Positions 1 to 8,558 of a DNA stretch of 19,559 nt are shown here, piece by piece. The notes below the pieces were generated by a model. That model made no database searches. It was not told the DNA's origin and saw nothing but the letters and a program-made list of their open reading frames with translations. The stretch is taken from the NCBI GenBank assembly GCA_937988775.1, contig CALKHP010000041.1, forward strand, positions 1 to 19,559, given 5' to 3'. A program made the translations under genes and the position numbers. Each line of letters starts with the position of its first letter. Position 1 is the stretch's first letter. The stretch is from an uncultured Alphaproteobacteria bacterium. GTDB taxonomy: Bacteria; Pseudomonadota; Alphaproteobacteria; Rhizobiales; Beijerinckiaceae.

Positions 1-3000
1 CCCGCCGCACCCTTGATCGCCGAGGTCGCCGTCACCGCCGCGTTGGAGATCGTGGCGTTGATCTGGGCGTTGTTGAGGGCGGAAACCACGATCGCCGCGC
101 CGGCATCCACGGCGCTCGCGCTGATGGTGGCGGTGGCGTCGGCGCCAACATTGCCGCCAAAGCCCTGATCGGCCAGGTAAGGTGCGCCGATCAGCGTATC
201 GAGCGTGTTGAACAGGATGTTCTGGGCATCCCAGCCGACCGAGTTGTAGGCAAGCGTCACGCCGACGGCGGTGGCGCCCGACGAACCGGAAGCATAGAGG
301 CGCGCATCGATGCGCGCTTCGTTGTCTGCGGTGACCGAAACCGCTCCGAGCGTCGTGACCGTGCTGTCCTCGATGCTGGCCAGCGTCTTGCCGAGCACGA
401 CGTTGGTGTCGATCTGGCCGGTGAAGGCCAGCACATTGCCTTCGCCGGTGATGCCGCTGCCGCCGCCGGCCGAAACGGTGTTGGTGGTATAAGCGGTGAT
501 GGTCGAGGCGCCCTTGGCAGCGACGGTGACGTCACCGCCGGCGGTCACGGTCGCGCCCGCGACATAGGCTTTCGAATCGCCGCGCGTGTCGTTATAGGCG
601 ATCGACAGCCCGATCGCCTTGCTGTTGGTCGCGACCACGTTGCCGACGCTGGTCGGGAAGAAGACGGAGGTGAAATCAGTCGTGGAGAGCTGCTTCCACT
701 TCGTCGTATCGGAATAATCGACATTGTCGAGGTCGGCGGCGGTGAGCGCCGTATCACCGATATACTCGTAGACCTCGCCCTCATGGACGCTCGGATGCGC
801 CGCCGCGCCGGCATAATCCAGTGCGACGCGCACCTTGTCGCCGTTCTCGATCGTGCGCGTGCCCGACTTGCTGGTATAGTCGTAGCTATTGGCGCCAAGC
901 CGGTCGGCGATGCCGCCGACCAGGTCCTCCAACGCGCCGAGCGTGCTGCCGGGCAGCGCCGTGGAGACGACCGAAATATCGGCCGCGATCGTTGCCGCGT
1001 TCGAGGCGTCGACCTCGACCGCACCGCCCGTTGCGACCGTCTTGCCGGCCTGTCCGCTATTGTCGATATAGGCGGACGCGCCGGCGCTGACCTTGTTGCT
1101 GGCGAGGATCGCGCCGGCGGCGGTGCCGCTGACGCCGTATTTGGCGGCGGGAGCGAAATCGTTCTCCCACTCCATCTTGGATTCATTGCCGGTCGTGGCG
1201 GTGATGCCGGCCGTGTTGAGCGCCGACACCGCCACATCGCCGGCGACATCGACAGCGGAATCCTTGATGAAGGCCGTTGTCAGCACCGGGGTTTCGCTGC
1301 CGAGCGCCTTGCCGATCTCCGGCGAGCCGAGCAGCGTATCGACGGCGTCGAACAGCAGGTTCTGCGGCTGCCAGCCGACGGCATTGAAGGCGAGCACGAA
1401 GCCGTAGACGGTGCCCGAGCCATAAGCCTGGCTCAGCGCGGTCGCATCGATCGTCGCCGTGCTGGTCGCGCTGACGGTCAGGTCGTTATCCACGCCGGCG
1501 CCGGCAGCCTTGGTGATCGTGCTGTCTTCAACCGAGGCCGACGCCCCGCCCTGCACGGTGTTCGACACCGAAATACCGCTCTTGGAATCCCAGGAATCGA
1601 TCACGCTGGTGTCGGTGGCGCTGATCGTCGCGGATTCATCAGCCTTGACCGCGACGGCGCCGCTGGCCGTCACCGCCGTGTTGGAGAGCTTGGCCGTGAC
1701 CATGCTCTTGACCTGGTTACGGTCGAAAATGCCACCGGTTCCGGTCGCATTGCCGACGACCGACTTTTCCGACATGCCGGCGGCCATCAGGCCGGTCTTG
1801 ACGATGCTGGCCGGGATCAGCGCGTCGGTGTCGAGCTTTCTCCACAGGCCGAAATCGGTGAAATCGGCAGTGGCGAGGTCGACCACCGTATTGTCGGGGC
1901 CCATATATTCGTAGACGGCTCCCGGCTCGCCGGTCCCGGCGTAATCGGCCGCATCGCTGATACGCACGGTATCGCCGAGGTTGAGATGCGGGCTGCCCGA
2001 CTTCGTCGTGTAATCATAATCGTCGAGGATATGGCCGGCGATCTTGTTGACGATGTCGAGGCCGTTGCTGTTGTCGAGCTGAGAACTGATGCCGAAGCCG
2101 GTGGTCGCAGTAATGGCGGCGGTATCACCGGCGTCGACAGAAACCGTCGCGGCCACGACCGTGCCGCCGCTGATGAAGGCCGAGGCCGTGCTCGAGACCT
2201 TGTTGCCCGAGATCACCGCGCCGTAGCCGGTGGTCTTGCCGTCGAACAGCGCCTGGTTGGCTGCCGAGGCTTCATTGTCGATGGTCGCCCTCACCACCGC
2301 GCTCGACATGGCCCGCACGGCAAGGTCGCCATCCGACACGATGTCCGAGCCGGTGATGGACGCCTCGACGTTGAACGGATTTTCATGGCGCAACGACACG
2401 TCGCCGGCCCCGGCCGGCTCGGCGATATCGTCGACGACATCGCCGATCAAGGTCTCGACGGTGTTGAACAGCAGGTTGCCGCGTTCCCAGCCGATCGTGT
2501 TGTTGGCGATCTGCAACGCGGCCGTCTTGGTGCCGTTGAGGGTCGCGGCAACGGTCGAATTCTCGGAAACGATCGTCGAGCGGTTCTCGGCCCGAACCGT
2601 GATATCGCCGATCTTGTCGGCATCGGTGCCGAGGGTGGAATCGACAATCTTCGCCGAGGTCTGGCCCTGGATCAGGTTGGTGGCGACGACGGCGCTCTGC
2701 GAGGCCGAGGTATTGCCGCCGGTCAGCATCTTCTTGAGAATGAAGCCCTTGGCTCCCGAAGGCAGCGCCTTCTTGATCAGCGAATCCTGGTCGAAGGCCG
2801 CTCCGCCCGTGACCTCGCTATAGACATCGGCATTGGCCTCGATGGTCCCGGTCGAATCCGCCGACACGGTGACGCTGTCGGCGGCGACGGCCGCCTTCTG
2901 CAAGAGCGCCGTGGCACCGCCACGCACATCGTTGAACACCAGCGCCGCGCCGGTCGCCGAAGCGCCGGACGAGCGGACATTGTACGAGTCGCTCAGGATC

Positions 3001-6000
3001 GAGTAATCGAGATCGGCCTTCCACAGATCCTTGTCTGTGAAATCCACGCCGGTCAGGTCCAGCGTCGGATTGTCCGCGCCGAGATAGGTATAGGTGTCGC
3101 CGGGCTCGCCCGAAATCTCGGTCCAATAGGCGGTGTTGGCGAAATCCACCGCCGGACCGCTCTGCTTGAAGTCGATATGCTGCGGGCCCGCGCCGATGAA
3201 CTTGTACAGCTTGCCCGCGCTGCCGAGCTTGCTGACGAACACGACATCGCCGGGCTTGACGTCGATGGCTCCGGTATAGCCGTCCGTCTTGATATTCCAG
3301 TCGAGGCCGACCACGGTGCCGTAAGGGAGGGCGACAGTGCCGTCGGTGAGCAGGCGGTCAGCCTGAATCGTGGTGCCGGACAGCCCGTCGATCAGGTCCT
3401 CGGCGCTGTGCAAGCCACCGTCGCTCGAAGCAACCGACGACGCGGTGATCTTGACGTTGGAATTGACGACCGTGTCGTCCCACGCCCCGACCTGAAGCGC
3501 ACCGCCCGCGCCGATATTCGCCACGGCCGCGCCGCCGTCGATGGTGGCGCTGGCCAGCCGGCTGATCTGGTTGGTCGCCAGAACGACCGCGAGCGCCTTG
3601 GCGCTGCTCTTGAGCAAGCCGCCATTGGACTCGTTGCGCGCGGAATTGCTGACCGTGGTGTTCGCCGTGCCGCGCGCCGTCGCCAGCACGGCCAGCGCGC
3701 CGGCGGCGGAGATCATCGAATTCTTGATCGCGGCGCTGACCTGGACCGGCCGTTCGGTCTGGAAGAACTCGGTGCCGAGCAGCGCGTCGAGCGTCGCCTT
3801 CTGCAAGGCCAGCGTGTTGTCGCCAATCGTAAAACCCTGGCCGAGATCGAAGCCGATGATGTTCATCGCCTCGAGCGCCGAGGTCGAGCTTGCCCCGCCC
3901 TTCAGGAATCGGCCGATCTTGCCGCGCCCTTCCGTGTCGATGAAGATCGTCGCATCGAGGAAGGAATCATCGAGCGCCGTGACGGTGACGTCGGCGCCAT
4001 TGGTGGTGGTGACATTGCTGTCGGCGATCGTGGCCGTGGTCGAGCCATTGGCGACGTTGGCCGCGAGGATGCCGGCCATCACCTTCTTGGCGACGATCGG
4101 CGCGGAACCATCCGCCTCGTCGACTTCCTCGAGCGGTACGCTGCTCGCCGCCGCGGTCATGGCCGTGGCGTTGATCGCCGACACCGTGACAGCGCCGATG
4201 CTGGTCATGGTCGTGCCGGCGATCGCCGCGCTAGTATCCTTGAGCACCTCGTTGATCACGCTGACGCGCGCGATCTGCTTCTTGGCACGGGCGTCGGTAT
4301 CGCTCTGGTTCTGATGGAACGGAATCGCGACGGCCTCGAACGCCGAACGATCGGCGGCCGCGACAGTGACACCGCCCGCCCCCGCCGTGACGACGGCGGC
4401 ATCGATCCCGGCGCTCGTCGCGCCGCCGACGCGGTTCTCGGCATCGAGACTGGTGGCGTAATAGAGGGTTTCGCTGCCAGCGCTGACGGCGAGGCCGCCG
4501 GCATTGACGGTCACGCCACGCACCAGCGCCGTCGTCGTCTCTCCCGCGACGTTGGTCACCGAGCCGATTGCGTTGGAATCGACCGTATTGATCACCGCAC
4601 CCGAATTGCCGGCGGCAATCGTGACATCTCCGGCCGCGGTAATCGCCACGGGCTGGCTCGACACCGTGCCCTCGGCCTGCCCCACGACAACGCCCGTCGT
4701 GCGCGTGACATGCGTATCGGAATCGAGCGCGGAAAACACCACGATCGTCGCCGTCGACGGGATGAGCGCATCGACCTCGGTCTGCAGCATCACGGCGACG
4801 TGGCTGTCGTCGTTGGCCGCGATCCGCACATCGGTGGTGCCGTCGCCCGCAACGCCGCCGGTCTGGGTGAGCAGGGCGCCCGGAGCGAGCGAAACCTTGG
4901 TCGTGTTGGTGACGTTGACATCCGACGACACCTGCGCGTCGGTAAAGCCGGTCACGAAATTCTGGGCGATGCGCTCCAGATCCTGCATGGCGATCTGGCC
5001 GCTCGACAGCGCGTCGGAGAAAGCCTGCGAGCCGGTGCTGAACAGATTGTCGGGGCTGTCCGCCTTGATCTGGGCGATCAGGTCGGCGGGCAGCCCGAGA
5101 GTTGGCAGTTGCGCGTCCGGAATGACAATCTCGGCGAGCCCAAGCAGGTTGGGGATCGGCACCTTCGTCAGCGCCAGGTCGACATCGGTCCGCGTATCGG
5201 CGGTCGCTGTCACGTTCGAACCACTGAGCATCGCGCCGGCGGCGAGCGTCACGGTCGAGATATTGGTCAGCGTCGCCGTGATATCGCGCAGGCTGGCATC
5301 GGCAATGCCGTGCGCCCTCACCGTATTGGAAATGAAGGAGGAGACGTTCAGCGCGTCCGTGGCCGTCAGCGATCCGGTGATGTCGACGGTTGCCGCCAAG
5401 GTCGCCGGTGTCACGCTCAGCGCAGCGCCTTGCGTCGCCGCGTCGAGCGAGGTGCGCGCCCAGTTCACCGCGCGCAGATCGATCGACTGCGCGGTGATAT
5501 CGGCCGTGCTGCCGATATTGATGGCTGCGGCGCTGAGGCCGAGATGGCCGGCAACGGCAAGGCTGGAATCCACCGCGACCTGATCGCCGGCATCGACCAT
5601 CAGCGAGAACGAGGCCCCGCTCGGCAGCGAGGCGACCGTCGTCGTCTTTGCCCCCTCGCCGAGATAGAGCCAGACCGGCGCGTTGGAATTCGCAACCGTC
5701 TGGGCCGGGCCGCCGCCAATGCTGATCTGGAGGTTGCTGCCCGATCCGGTGATCGCGACGTCGTTGCCGGAAGCGTCCGCCGACTTGTCGACGACCTGAA
5801 CGCCGGCGCCGACATTGAACGGCTCCATGTTCTCGAAGGACAGCGAGGCGCCGCCCGAGAAGGTCACCGCGGCCGAGCCATTGGCGCCAAGCACGACATT
5901 CGATGCGGTCACGCCGGAATAGACGATGGTGTCCTTGCCGCCGAAGCCGCCATCCATCGTGCCGGACAGCGTACCGCCGCTCTCGACGGTGAAAGTGTCC

Positions 6001-6608
6001 TGATTGCCGTCCGCGCCCGTCAGATTCTCCGCGCCGGTGAAATTCACCGTGAGGCCGCCGCCCACGGCCTTGCCGGCATTGTTGCCGTTCAGGGTCCAGG
6101 CAACGTTATCGGAACTGTCGAAGACGAGATGGTCGTTGCCGCCGGCGCCGTCGAAGGAGATGGCCTGCGGCAGCGTGTGGCCGCCAAAGGAATCCACATC
6201 GATCTTCAACGTGTCGTTGCCAGCACCACCGACGATGGAAATGCCGGTGATCGAACTCAGTTCCCCGAAGGCCAGCACCTTGCCGCCGTTGCTCTGGTCG
6301 AGGATCTGGACGTTCTGGATCGTCTGCGTGCCGGTATCGGTCGCCTGCACCTCCTCCACGAGGCGCACGACGATCTGATGGTCGATCTGCGGCCCGTCGG
6401 TCGCCAGGTTGACGTTGAGATCGGCATTGAGCAGGAAGCGCGGTTCGAGCGGATCGAAAACCAGCCGCACGCGCCCGGCCAGTTCGCGCTGCACGCGCGA
6501 TCCCCGTGCCAGCCGCGCCAGCTTCTCCCTCAGGACTTCCGATAGTCGCGCGCGCCGGTGGGAAATTGGCCGGCCAAAAACGCCTTCCGATCTGAACGGA
6601 AATGCCAT
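1..6608 (-). CDS. Giant LEPR-XLL repeat surface protein, N-terminal 2202 residues (C-terminus beyond the window)
   Basis: The frame stays open from an ATG at 6608, preceded by a strong GGGGAGGGGGG ribosome site, to the left edge. Residues 1-50 are basic and not a classical signal peptide. Residues 54-63 read LEPRFLLNAD, the LEPR-XLL signature that marks the N-terminus of very large repetitive bacterial proteins. Residues about 127-220 hold three RTX-like glycine/aspartate repeats (for example GGAGNDTL), which suggests calcium binding. The rest is a long array of degenerate V-x-V-x-A-x(3)-A-x-I-x-A units rich in Ala, Thr, Ser and Val, as expected of a secreted beta-helix or adhesin-like stalk. 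On top of this lies a macro-repeat of about 375 residues carrying Trp/Tyr-rich inserts. There are almost no Cys residues. A surface or secreted adhesin/matrix protein is inferred; no enzymatic domain was seen. It follows sapC by 107 nt on the same strand and may share its transcript. Confidence 0.9.
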   Translation of the reverse strand, partial: MAFPFRSEGVFGRPISHRRARLSEVLREKLARLARGSRVQRELAGRVRLVFDPLEPRFLLNADLNVNLATDGPQIDHQIVVRLVEEVQATDTGTQTIQNVQILDQSNGGKVLAFGELSSITGISIVGGAGNDTLKIDVDSFGGHTLPQAISFDGAGGNDHLVFDSSDNVAWTLNGNNAGKAVGGGLTVNFTGAENLTGADGNQDTFTVESGGTLSGTMDGGFGGKDTIVYSGVTASNVVLGANGSAAVTFSGGASLSFENMEPFNVGAGVQVVDKSADASGNDVAITGSGSNLQISIGGGPAQTVANSNAPVWLYLGEGAKTTTVASLPSGASFSLMVDAGDQVAVDSSLAVAGHLGLSAAAINIGSTADITAQSIDLRAVNWARTSLDAATQGAALSVTPATLAATVDITGSLTATDALNVSSFISNTVRAHGIADASLRDITATLTNISTVTLAAGAMLSGSNVTATADTRTDVDLALTKVPIPNLLGLAEIVIPDAQLPTLGLPADLIAQIKADSPDNLFSTGSQAFSDALSSGQIAMQDLERIAQNFVTGFTDAQVSSDVNVTNTTKVSLAPGALLTQTGGVAGDGTTDVRIAANDDSHVAVMLQTEVDALIPSTATIVVFSALDSDTHVTRTTGVVVGQAEGTVSSQPVAITAAGDVTIAAGNSGAVINTVDSNAIGSVTNVAGETTTALVRGVTVNAGGLAVSAGSETLYYATSLDAENRVGGATSAGIDAAVVTAGAGGVTVAAADRSAFEAVAIPFHQNQSDTDARAKKQIARVSVINEVLKDTSAAIAGTTMTSIGAVTVSAINATAMTAAASSVPLEEVDEADGSAPIVAKKVMAGILAANVANGSTTATIADSNVTTTNGADVTVTALDDSFLDATIFIDTEGRGKIGRFLKGGASSTSALEAMNIIGFDLGQGFTIGDNTLALQKATLDALLGTEFFQTERPVQVSAAIKNSMISAAGALAVLATARGTANTTVSNSARNESNGGLLKSSAKALAVVLATNQISRLASATIDGGAAVANIGAGGALQVGAWDDTVVNSNVKITASSVASSDGGLHSAEDLIDGLSGTTIQADRLLTDGTVALPYGTVVGLDWNIKTDGYTGAIDVKPGDVVFVSKLGSAGKLYKFIGAGPQHIDFKQSGPAVDFANTAYWTEISGEPGDTYTYLGADNPTLDLTGVDFTDKDLWKADLDYSILSDSYNVRSSGASATGAALVFNDVRGGATALLQKAAVAADSVTVSADSTGTIEANADVYSEVTGGAAFDQDSLIKKALPSGAKGFILKKMLTGGNTSASQSAVVATNLIQGQTSAKIVDSTLGTDADKIGDITVRAENRSTIVSENSTVAATLNGTKTAALQIANNTIGWERGNLLFNTVETLIGDVVDDIAEPAGAGDVSLRHENPFNVEASITGSDIVSDGDLAVRAMSSAVVRATIDNEASAANQALFDGKTTGYGAVISGNKVSSTASAFISGGTVVAATVSVDAGDTAAITATTGFGISSQLDNSNGLDIVNKIAGHILDDYDYTTKSGSPHLNLGDTVRISDAADYAGTGEPGAVYEYMGPDNTVVDLATADFTDFGLWRKLDTDALIPASIVKTGLMAAGMSEKSVVGNATGTGGIFDRNQVKSMVTAKLSNTAVTASGAVAVKADESATISATDTSVIDSWDSKSGISVSNTVQGGASASVEDSTITKAAGAGVDNDLTVSATSTATIDATALSQAYGSGTVYGFVLAFNAVGWQPQNLLFDAVDTLLGSPEIGKALGSETPVLTTAFIKDSAVDVAGDVAVSALNTAGITATTGNESKMEWENDFAPAAKYGVSGTAAGAILASNKVSAGASAYIDNSGQAGKTVATGGAVEVDASNAATIAADISVVSTALPGSTLGALEDLVGGIADRLGANSYDYTSKSGTRTIENGDKVRVALDYAGAAAHPSVHEGEVYEYIGDTALTAADLDNVDYSDTTKWKQLSTTDFTSVFFPTSVGNVVATNSKAIGLSIAYNDTRGDSKAYVAGATVTAGGDVTVAAKGASTITAYTTNTVSAGGGSGITGEGNVLAFTGQIDTNVVLGKTLASIEDSTVTTLGAVSVTADNEARIDARLYASGSSGATAVGVTLAYNSVGWDAQNILFNTLDTLIGAPYLADQGFGGNVGADATATISASAVDAGAAIVVSALNNAQINATISNAAVTATSAIKGAA
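183..2507 (-). repeat. Macro-repeat of about 375 residues in the giant protein, marked by an N-x-[VI]-G-W ... LF ... TL[LI]G motif
   Basis: Three copies of one motif sit at 2442-2507, 1326-1391 and 183-251: NTIGWERGNLLFNTVETLIG, NAVGWQPQNLLFDAVDTLLG and NSVGWDAQNILFNTLDTLIG. The conserved Trp are residues 1374, 1746 and 2126, so the spacing is 372 and then 380 residues. A more divergent fourth copy (NIIGFDLGQGFTIG) lies near residue 920. The array probably continues beyond the left edge. Confidence 0.85.
680..3285 (-). repeat. Repeated Trp/Tyr-rich insert modules in the giant protein
   Basis: Two clear copies begin with YDYT[ST]KSG and continue with GD-x-VR, DYAG, VYEY[IM]G and a closing W-[KR]-[QK]-L. 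They cover residues about 1909-1977 (nt 680-884) and 1531-1595 (nt 1823-2018), 378 residues apart. A third, looser double copy covers residues about 1110-1198 (nt 3015-3285), with YKFIG...YWTEI and YTYLG...LWKADL. The pattern of GD, aromatic and closing Trp resembles small carbohydrate-binding-type modules. That resemblance is an inference, since the family was not identified. Confidence 0.7.
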
Positions 6609-6611
6609 CGT

Positions 6612-6624
6612 CCCCCCCTCCCCA
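6612..6624 (-). promoter_or_regulatory. Ribosome binding site of the giant protein gene
   Basis: On the minus strand GGGGAGGGGGG lies 3 nt upstream of the ATG at 6608. It is an unusually purine-rich Shine-Dalgarno tract. It fixes this ATG as the start, which places the LEPR-XLL signature at residues 54-63. Confidence 0.6.
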
Positions 6625-6715
6625 ACATCCGGATCGACCGGGTTGCCGAAGCCGGAAGTTCCTTAGCTTTCGACTTCAGAAGAAAAGGCCGCGCTTCAGG
6701 CGGTCTGATCCCTCG

Positions 6716-7498
6716 TCAGGCCCCCGCCGGCTCCGGCGCAGTCTGCGGCTCCGCCGCATTATTCTTGTCGTCGCCCGCATCCGCCCCGATCCGTTCGGCG
6801 GTGGCCGACAGATGACGCATCGACTGAAGATGCAGGTAGATCAGCTCCAGGTCGTCGTTCCGCATCAACTCCGCCAGTTGCTCGGCCGACAGCGCCCTCA
6901 ACCGGTCGCGGTTGACGGTGAAGAAACCCGTCAATGTCAGAACCTTGCCGTCGCGAAGCGTGAAGCGGGCCTGCATGGCCTCGAACAGGTTGAGGTCGTT
7001 CAGGCGCTTGGTCAGCGCGCGCGTGCGCTGGAACTGAACCTGGTAGGCTTGCAGAAAGCCGAGCACGCTCTGCAGATACTGCGTGCGCTCGCCGTCATTG
7101 TCGAACAGGCGCTCGCCGCGCCCCTTGCGGTTGCAGCCCTCGAACTCCTCATCCACGCAAAGCGTGAAGTTGGTGCCATCGTCGGAGCTGGAAAAAACGA
7201 ACGGATATCGCCTGAGAAAGGCCGGCACGTAGCGCGCGCCCCAAGAACCGTCCGGATTGACGAACAGGTTCTCGCCGTCCCGCACGCCCAACAGCACCAC
7301 CGGAATGATGTCGTCGCCGTGCCCGGCAAAGACGACCGCACATTCCGCCGCCGCATTGGCGAATTCGGCGGCCATCAGCGGCACCGAATTGACGTCCCTT
7401 GCAAAGGAGAAATTGTTGCCGGTCTTTACGCAGAGCTTGCCGTGTTCCTGACGAGACACCGGCACCGCACGTTCATAAATCAAAAGCTGCTTTGCCAT
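6716..7498 (-). CDS. SapC family protein
   Basis: 260 residues, about the usual length of the SapC family (Pfam PF07277), named after an S-layer component of Campylobacter fetus. Visible family features are the N-terminal MAKQLLIYERAVPVS strand, the central WGARYVPAFLRRYPFVF segment, a following LCVDEE stretch, and the helical LFDNDGERT...FLQAYQ...T..L...L region. The C-terminal tail is acidic/Ala-rich and looks disordered. There is no signal peptide. I chose the ATG at 7498 because homologous sequence begins there; an in-frame TTG at 7537 would only add an unconserved leader. The gene lies directly upstream of the giant surface protein, which fits the proposed surface-layer link, but the biochemical role of this family is unknown. 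Confidence 0.88.
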   Translation of the reverse strand: MAKQLLIYERAVPVSRQEHGKLCVKTGNNFSFARDVNSVPLMAAEFANAAAECAVVFAGHGDDIIPVVLLGVRDGENLFVNPDGSWGARYVPAFLRRYPFVFSSSDDGTNFTLCVDEEFEGCNRKGRGERLFDNDGERTQYLQSVLGFLQAYQVQFQRTRALTKRLNDLNLFEAMQARFTLRDGKVLTLTGFFTVNRDRLRALSAEQLAELMRNDDLELIYLHLQSMRHLSATAERIGADAGDDKNNAAEPQTAPEPAGA

Positions 7499-7557
7499 AT
7501 CAATGCATGCCCAGCCCAAAGAGGGAGCCCGGCGCAAACGTCACCTGGCTCCGATAC

Positions 7558-7569
7558 TAAGAATTCTTA
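7558..7569. repeat. Perfect 12-bp palindrome TAAGAATTCTTA upstream of sapC
   Basis: TAAGAATTCTTA is fully self-complementary and overlaps the TTAA-N7-TTAA box by 3 bp. It lies in the 149-nt gap between the radical SAM gene and sapC, where a new promoter for the sapC/giant-gene pair would be expected. It could be an operator half of a larger site or simply AT-rich promoter DNA. Confidence 0.35.
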
Positions 7570-7581
7570 ATAACGATTTAA
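7567..7581. promoter_or_regulatory. TTAA-N7-TTAA box, candidate CtrA site upstream of sapC
   Basis: The sequence TTAA-TAACGAT-TTAA lies 69-83 bp upstream of the sapC ATG, in an AT-rich patch within a high-GC region. TTAA-N7-TTAA is the established core of the site bound by the alphaproteobacterial cell-cycle regulator CtrA. This is only a motif match; an AT-rich promoter could contain it by chance. Confidence 0.4.
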
Positions 7582-7647
7582 GGACTAAAACACACCAAGC
7601 CCCTGAGCAACTGCTAATTTTCGCATTCGCGCAGAATCGTTAAAAGG

Positions 7648-8541
7648 TCAGATCGGGTGCAGCCGGTCGGCATGGTCGCCATATTTTTTGATGTAGGCCG
7701 TGTTCAGGCCGAGGCACTGCGTCGACCGGCATTGCTGCCGAAACGGGCACTGGTAGAAGCCATTCCTGGAGAACTCGTCCCAGAAGGCCGGGTCGATATA
7801 GAGTTGCGGCTGATCGTTCATCAGCAGCGCGCCGTCCTCCTCCAGCAGGCATTCGGGAAAATTCTTGATCTCCACCGCGCGCCCGAGCGCCCGCGCCTTG
7901 GCCGCGGCCTCCTTCAGGAAGGGGAGAATGTCGAGGTGATTGGCGATCAGCCCCTTCTCGTCGCCCTCCTGCATCGGCCAGTACACCCAGAACTCCATCT
8001 GCGTCAGCCGCTTGAGATGCGCCAGCCGCTCGACCACGGCCGGCAGCAGGAGATAGCTTTGCGCGGTCACCACCGTATTGGTGATGGTCGCGACATCGGG
8101 GTGCTCGTCGAGTATCTCGAGGCCGCGCAATGTCTTGTCGAACGAGCCCCTGACCGTGGTGATCGCGTCATGAGTCGCCGCATCGCAACCGGCCACGCTG
8201 ACGAAAAACTCGTCCACCCCGGCCGCGACCAGGGTCTCGGCATAGCTGCGCCGCCCGAGATGCATGCCATGGGTCTGGATGCGGACGTGCTCGAAACCGG
8301 CGGCGCGGGCGCGGCGGGCGAGGTCGGGCAGGTCCCGGCGCAGCGTGATCTCCGAGCCGGTGAGGATCAGGCCGCTCCATTGCCGCGTCCTGCGATTATG
8401 CTCGAGCAGTTCGGCGAAGCTCTCGTCGCTTTCCGGCGCGAGGCGGTCCATCGTGCCCTCGATCATGCAATGCACGCATTTGAGGTTGCAGCGGAACTCC
8501 ATCGTCAGGGAGACGTATTTGCTGTGGTCGTAGATCGCCAT
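7648..8541 (-). CDS. Radical SAM protein with C-terminal cysteine cluster
   Basis: 297 residues. The 4Fe-4S/S-adenosylmethionine motif C-x3-C-x2-C is C18-C22-C25 in FRCNLKCVHC. The usual GGE motif is GSE (LILTGSEITL). Four further Cys near the end (C231, C265, C271, C276; CPFRQQCRSTQC) suggest an auxiliary iron-sulfur cluster of the SPASM/Twitch type, common in enzymes that modify peptides or proteins. The ATG at 8541 has only a weak ribosome site, but the gene starts 17 nt after the previous stop, so coupling is likely. The substrate is unknown. It could act on a small peptide, on the giant protein, or on a small molecule; no obvious short precursor gene was seen next to it. Confidence 0.88.
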   Translation of the reverse strand: MAIYDHSKYVSLTMEFRCNLKCVHCMIEGTMDRLAPESDESFAELLEHNRRTRQWSGLILTGSEITLRRDLPDLARRARAAGFEHVRIQTHGMHLGRRSYAETLVAAGVDEFFVSVAGCDAATHDAITTVRGSFDKTLRGLEILDEHPDVATITNTVVTAQSYLLLPAVVERLAHLKRLTQMEFWVYWPMQEGDEKGLIANHLDILPFLKEAAAKARALGRAVEIKNFPECLLEEDGALLMNDQPQLYIDPAFWDEFSRNGFYQCPFRQQCRSTQCLGLNTAYIKKYGDHADRLHPI

Positions 8542-8558
8542 CGCCCGCCCGTGGAGAT

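Noticed and set aside
783..6545. Open frame of 1920 codons on the plus strand opposite the giant gene
   Set aside because: It is codon-aligned with the minus-strand gene and stays open because that gene avoids the codons TTA, CTA and TCA, as high-GC genes do. Its product is Arg/Asp/Gly-rich low-complexity sequence without recognisable domains, while the minus strand gives LEPR-XLL and clear repeats.
6689..6703. Possible terminator between sapC and the giant gene (CCGC/GCGG stem followed by CCTTTTCTT on the minus strand)
   Set aside because: The stem is only about 4 bp with a 7-nt loop and the U-run is broken; too weak to call. At most a partial attenuator.
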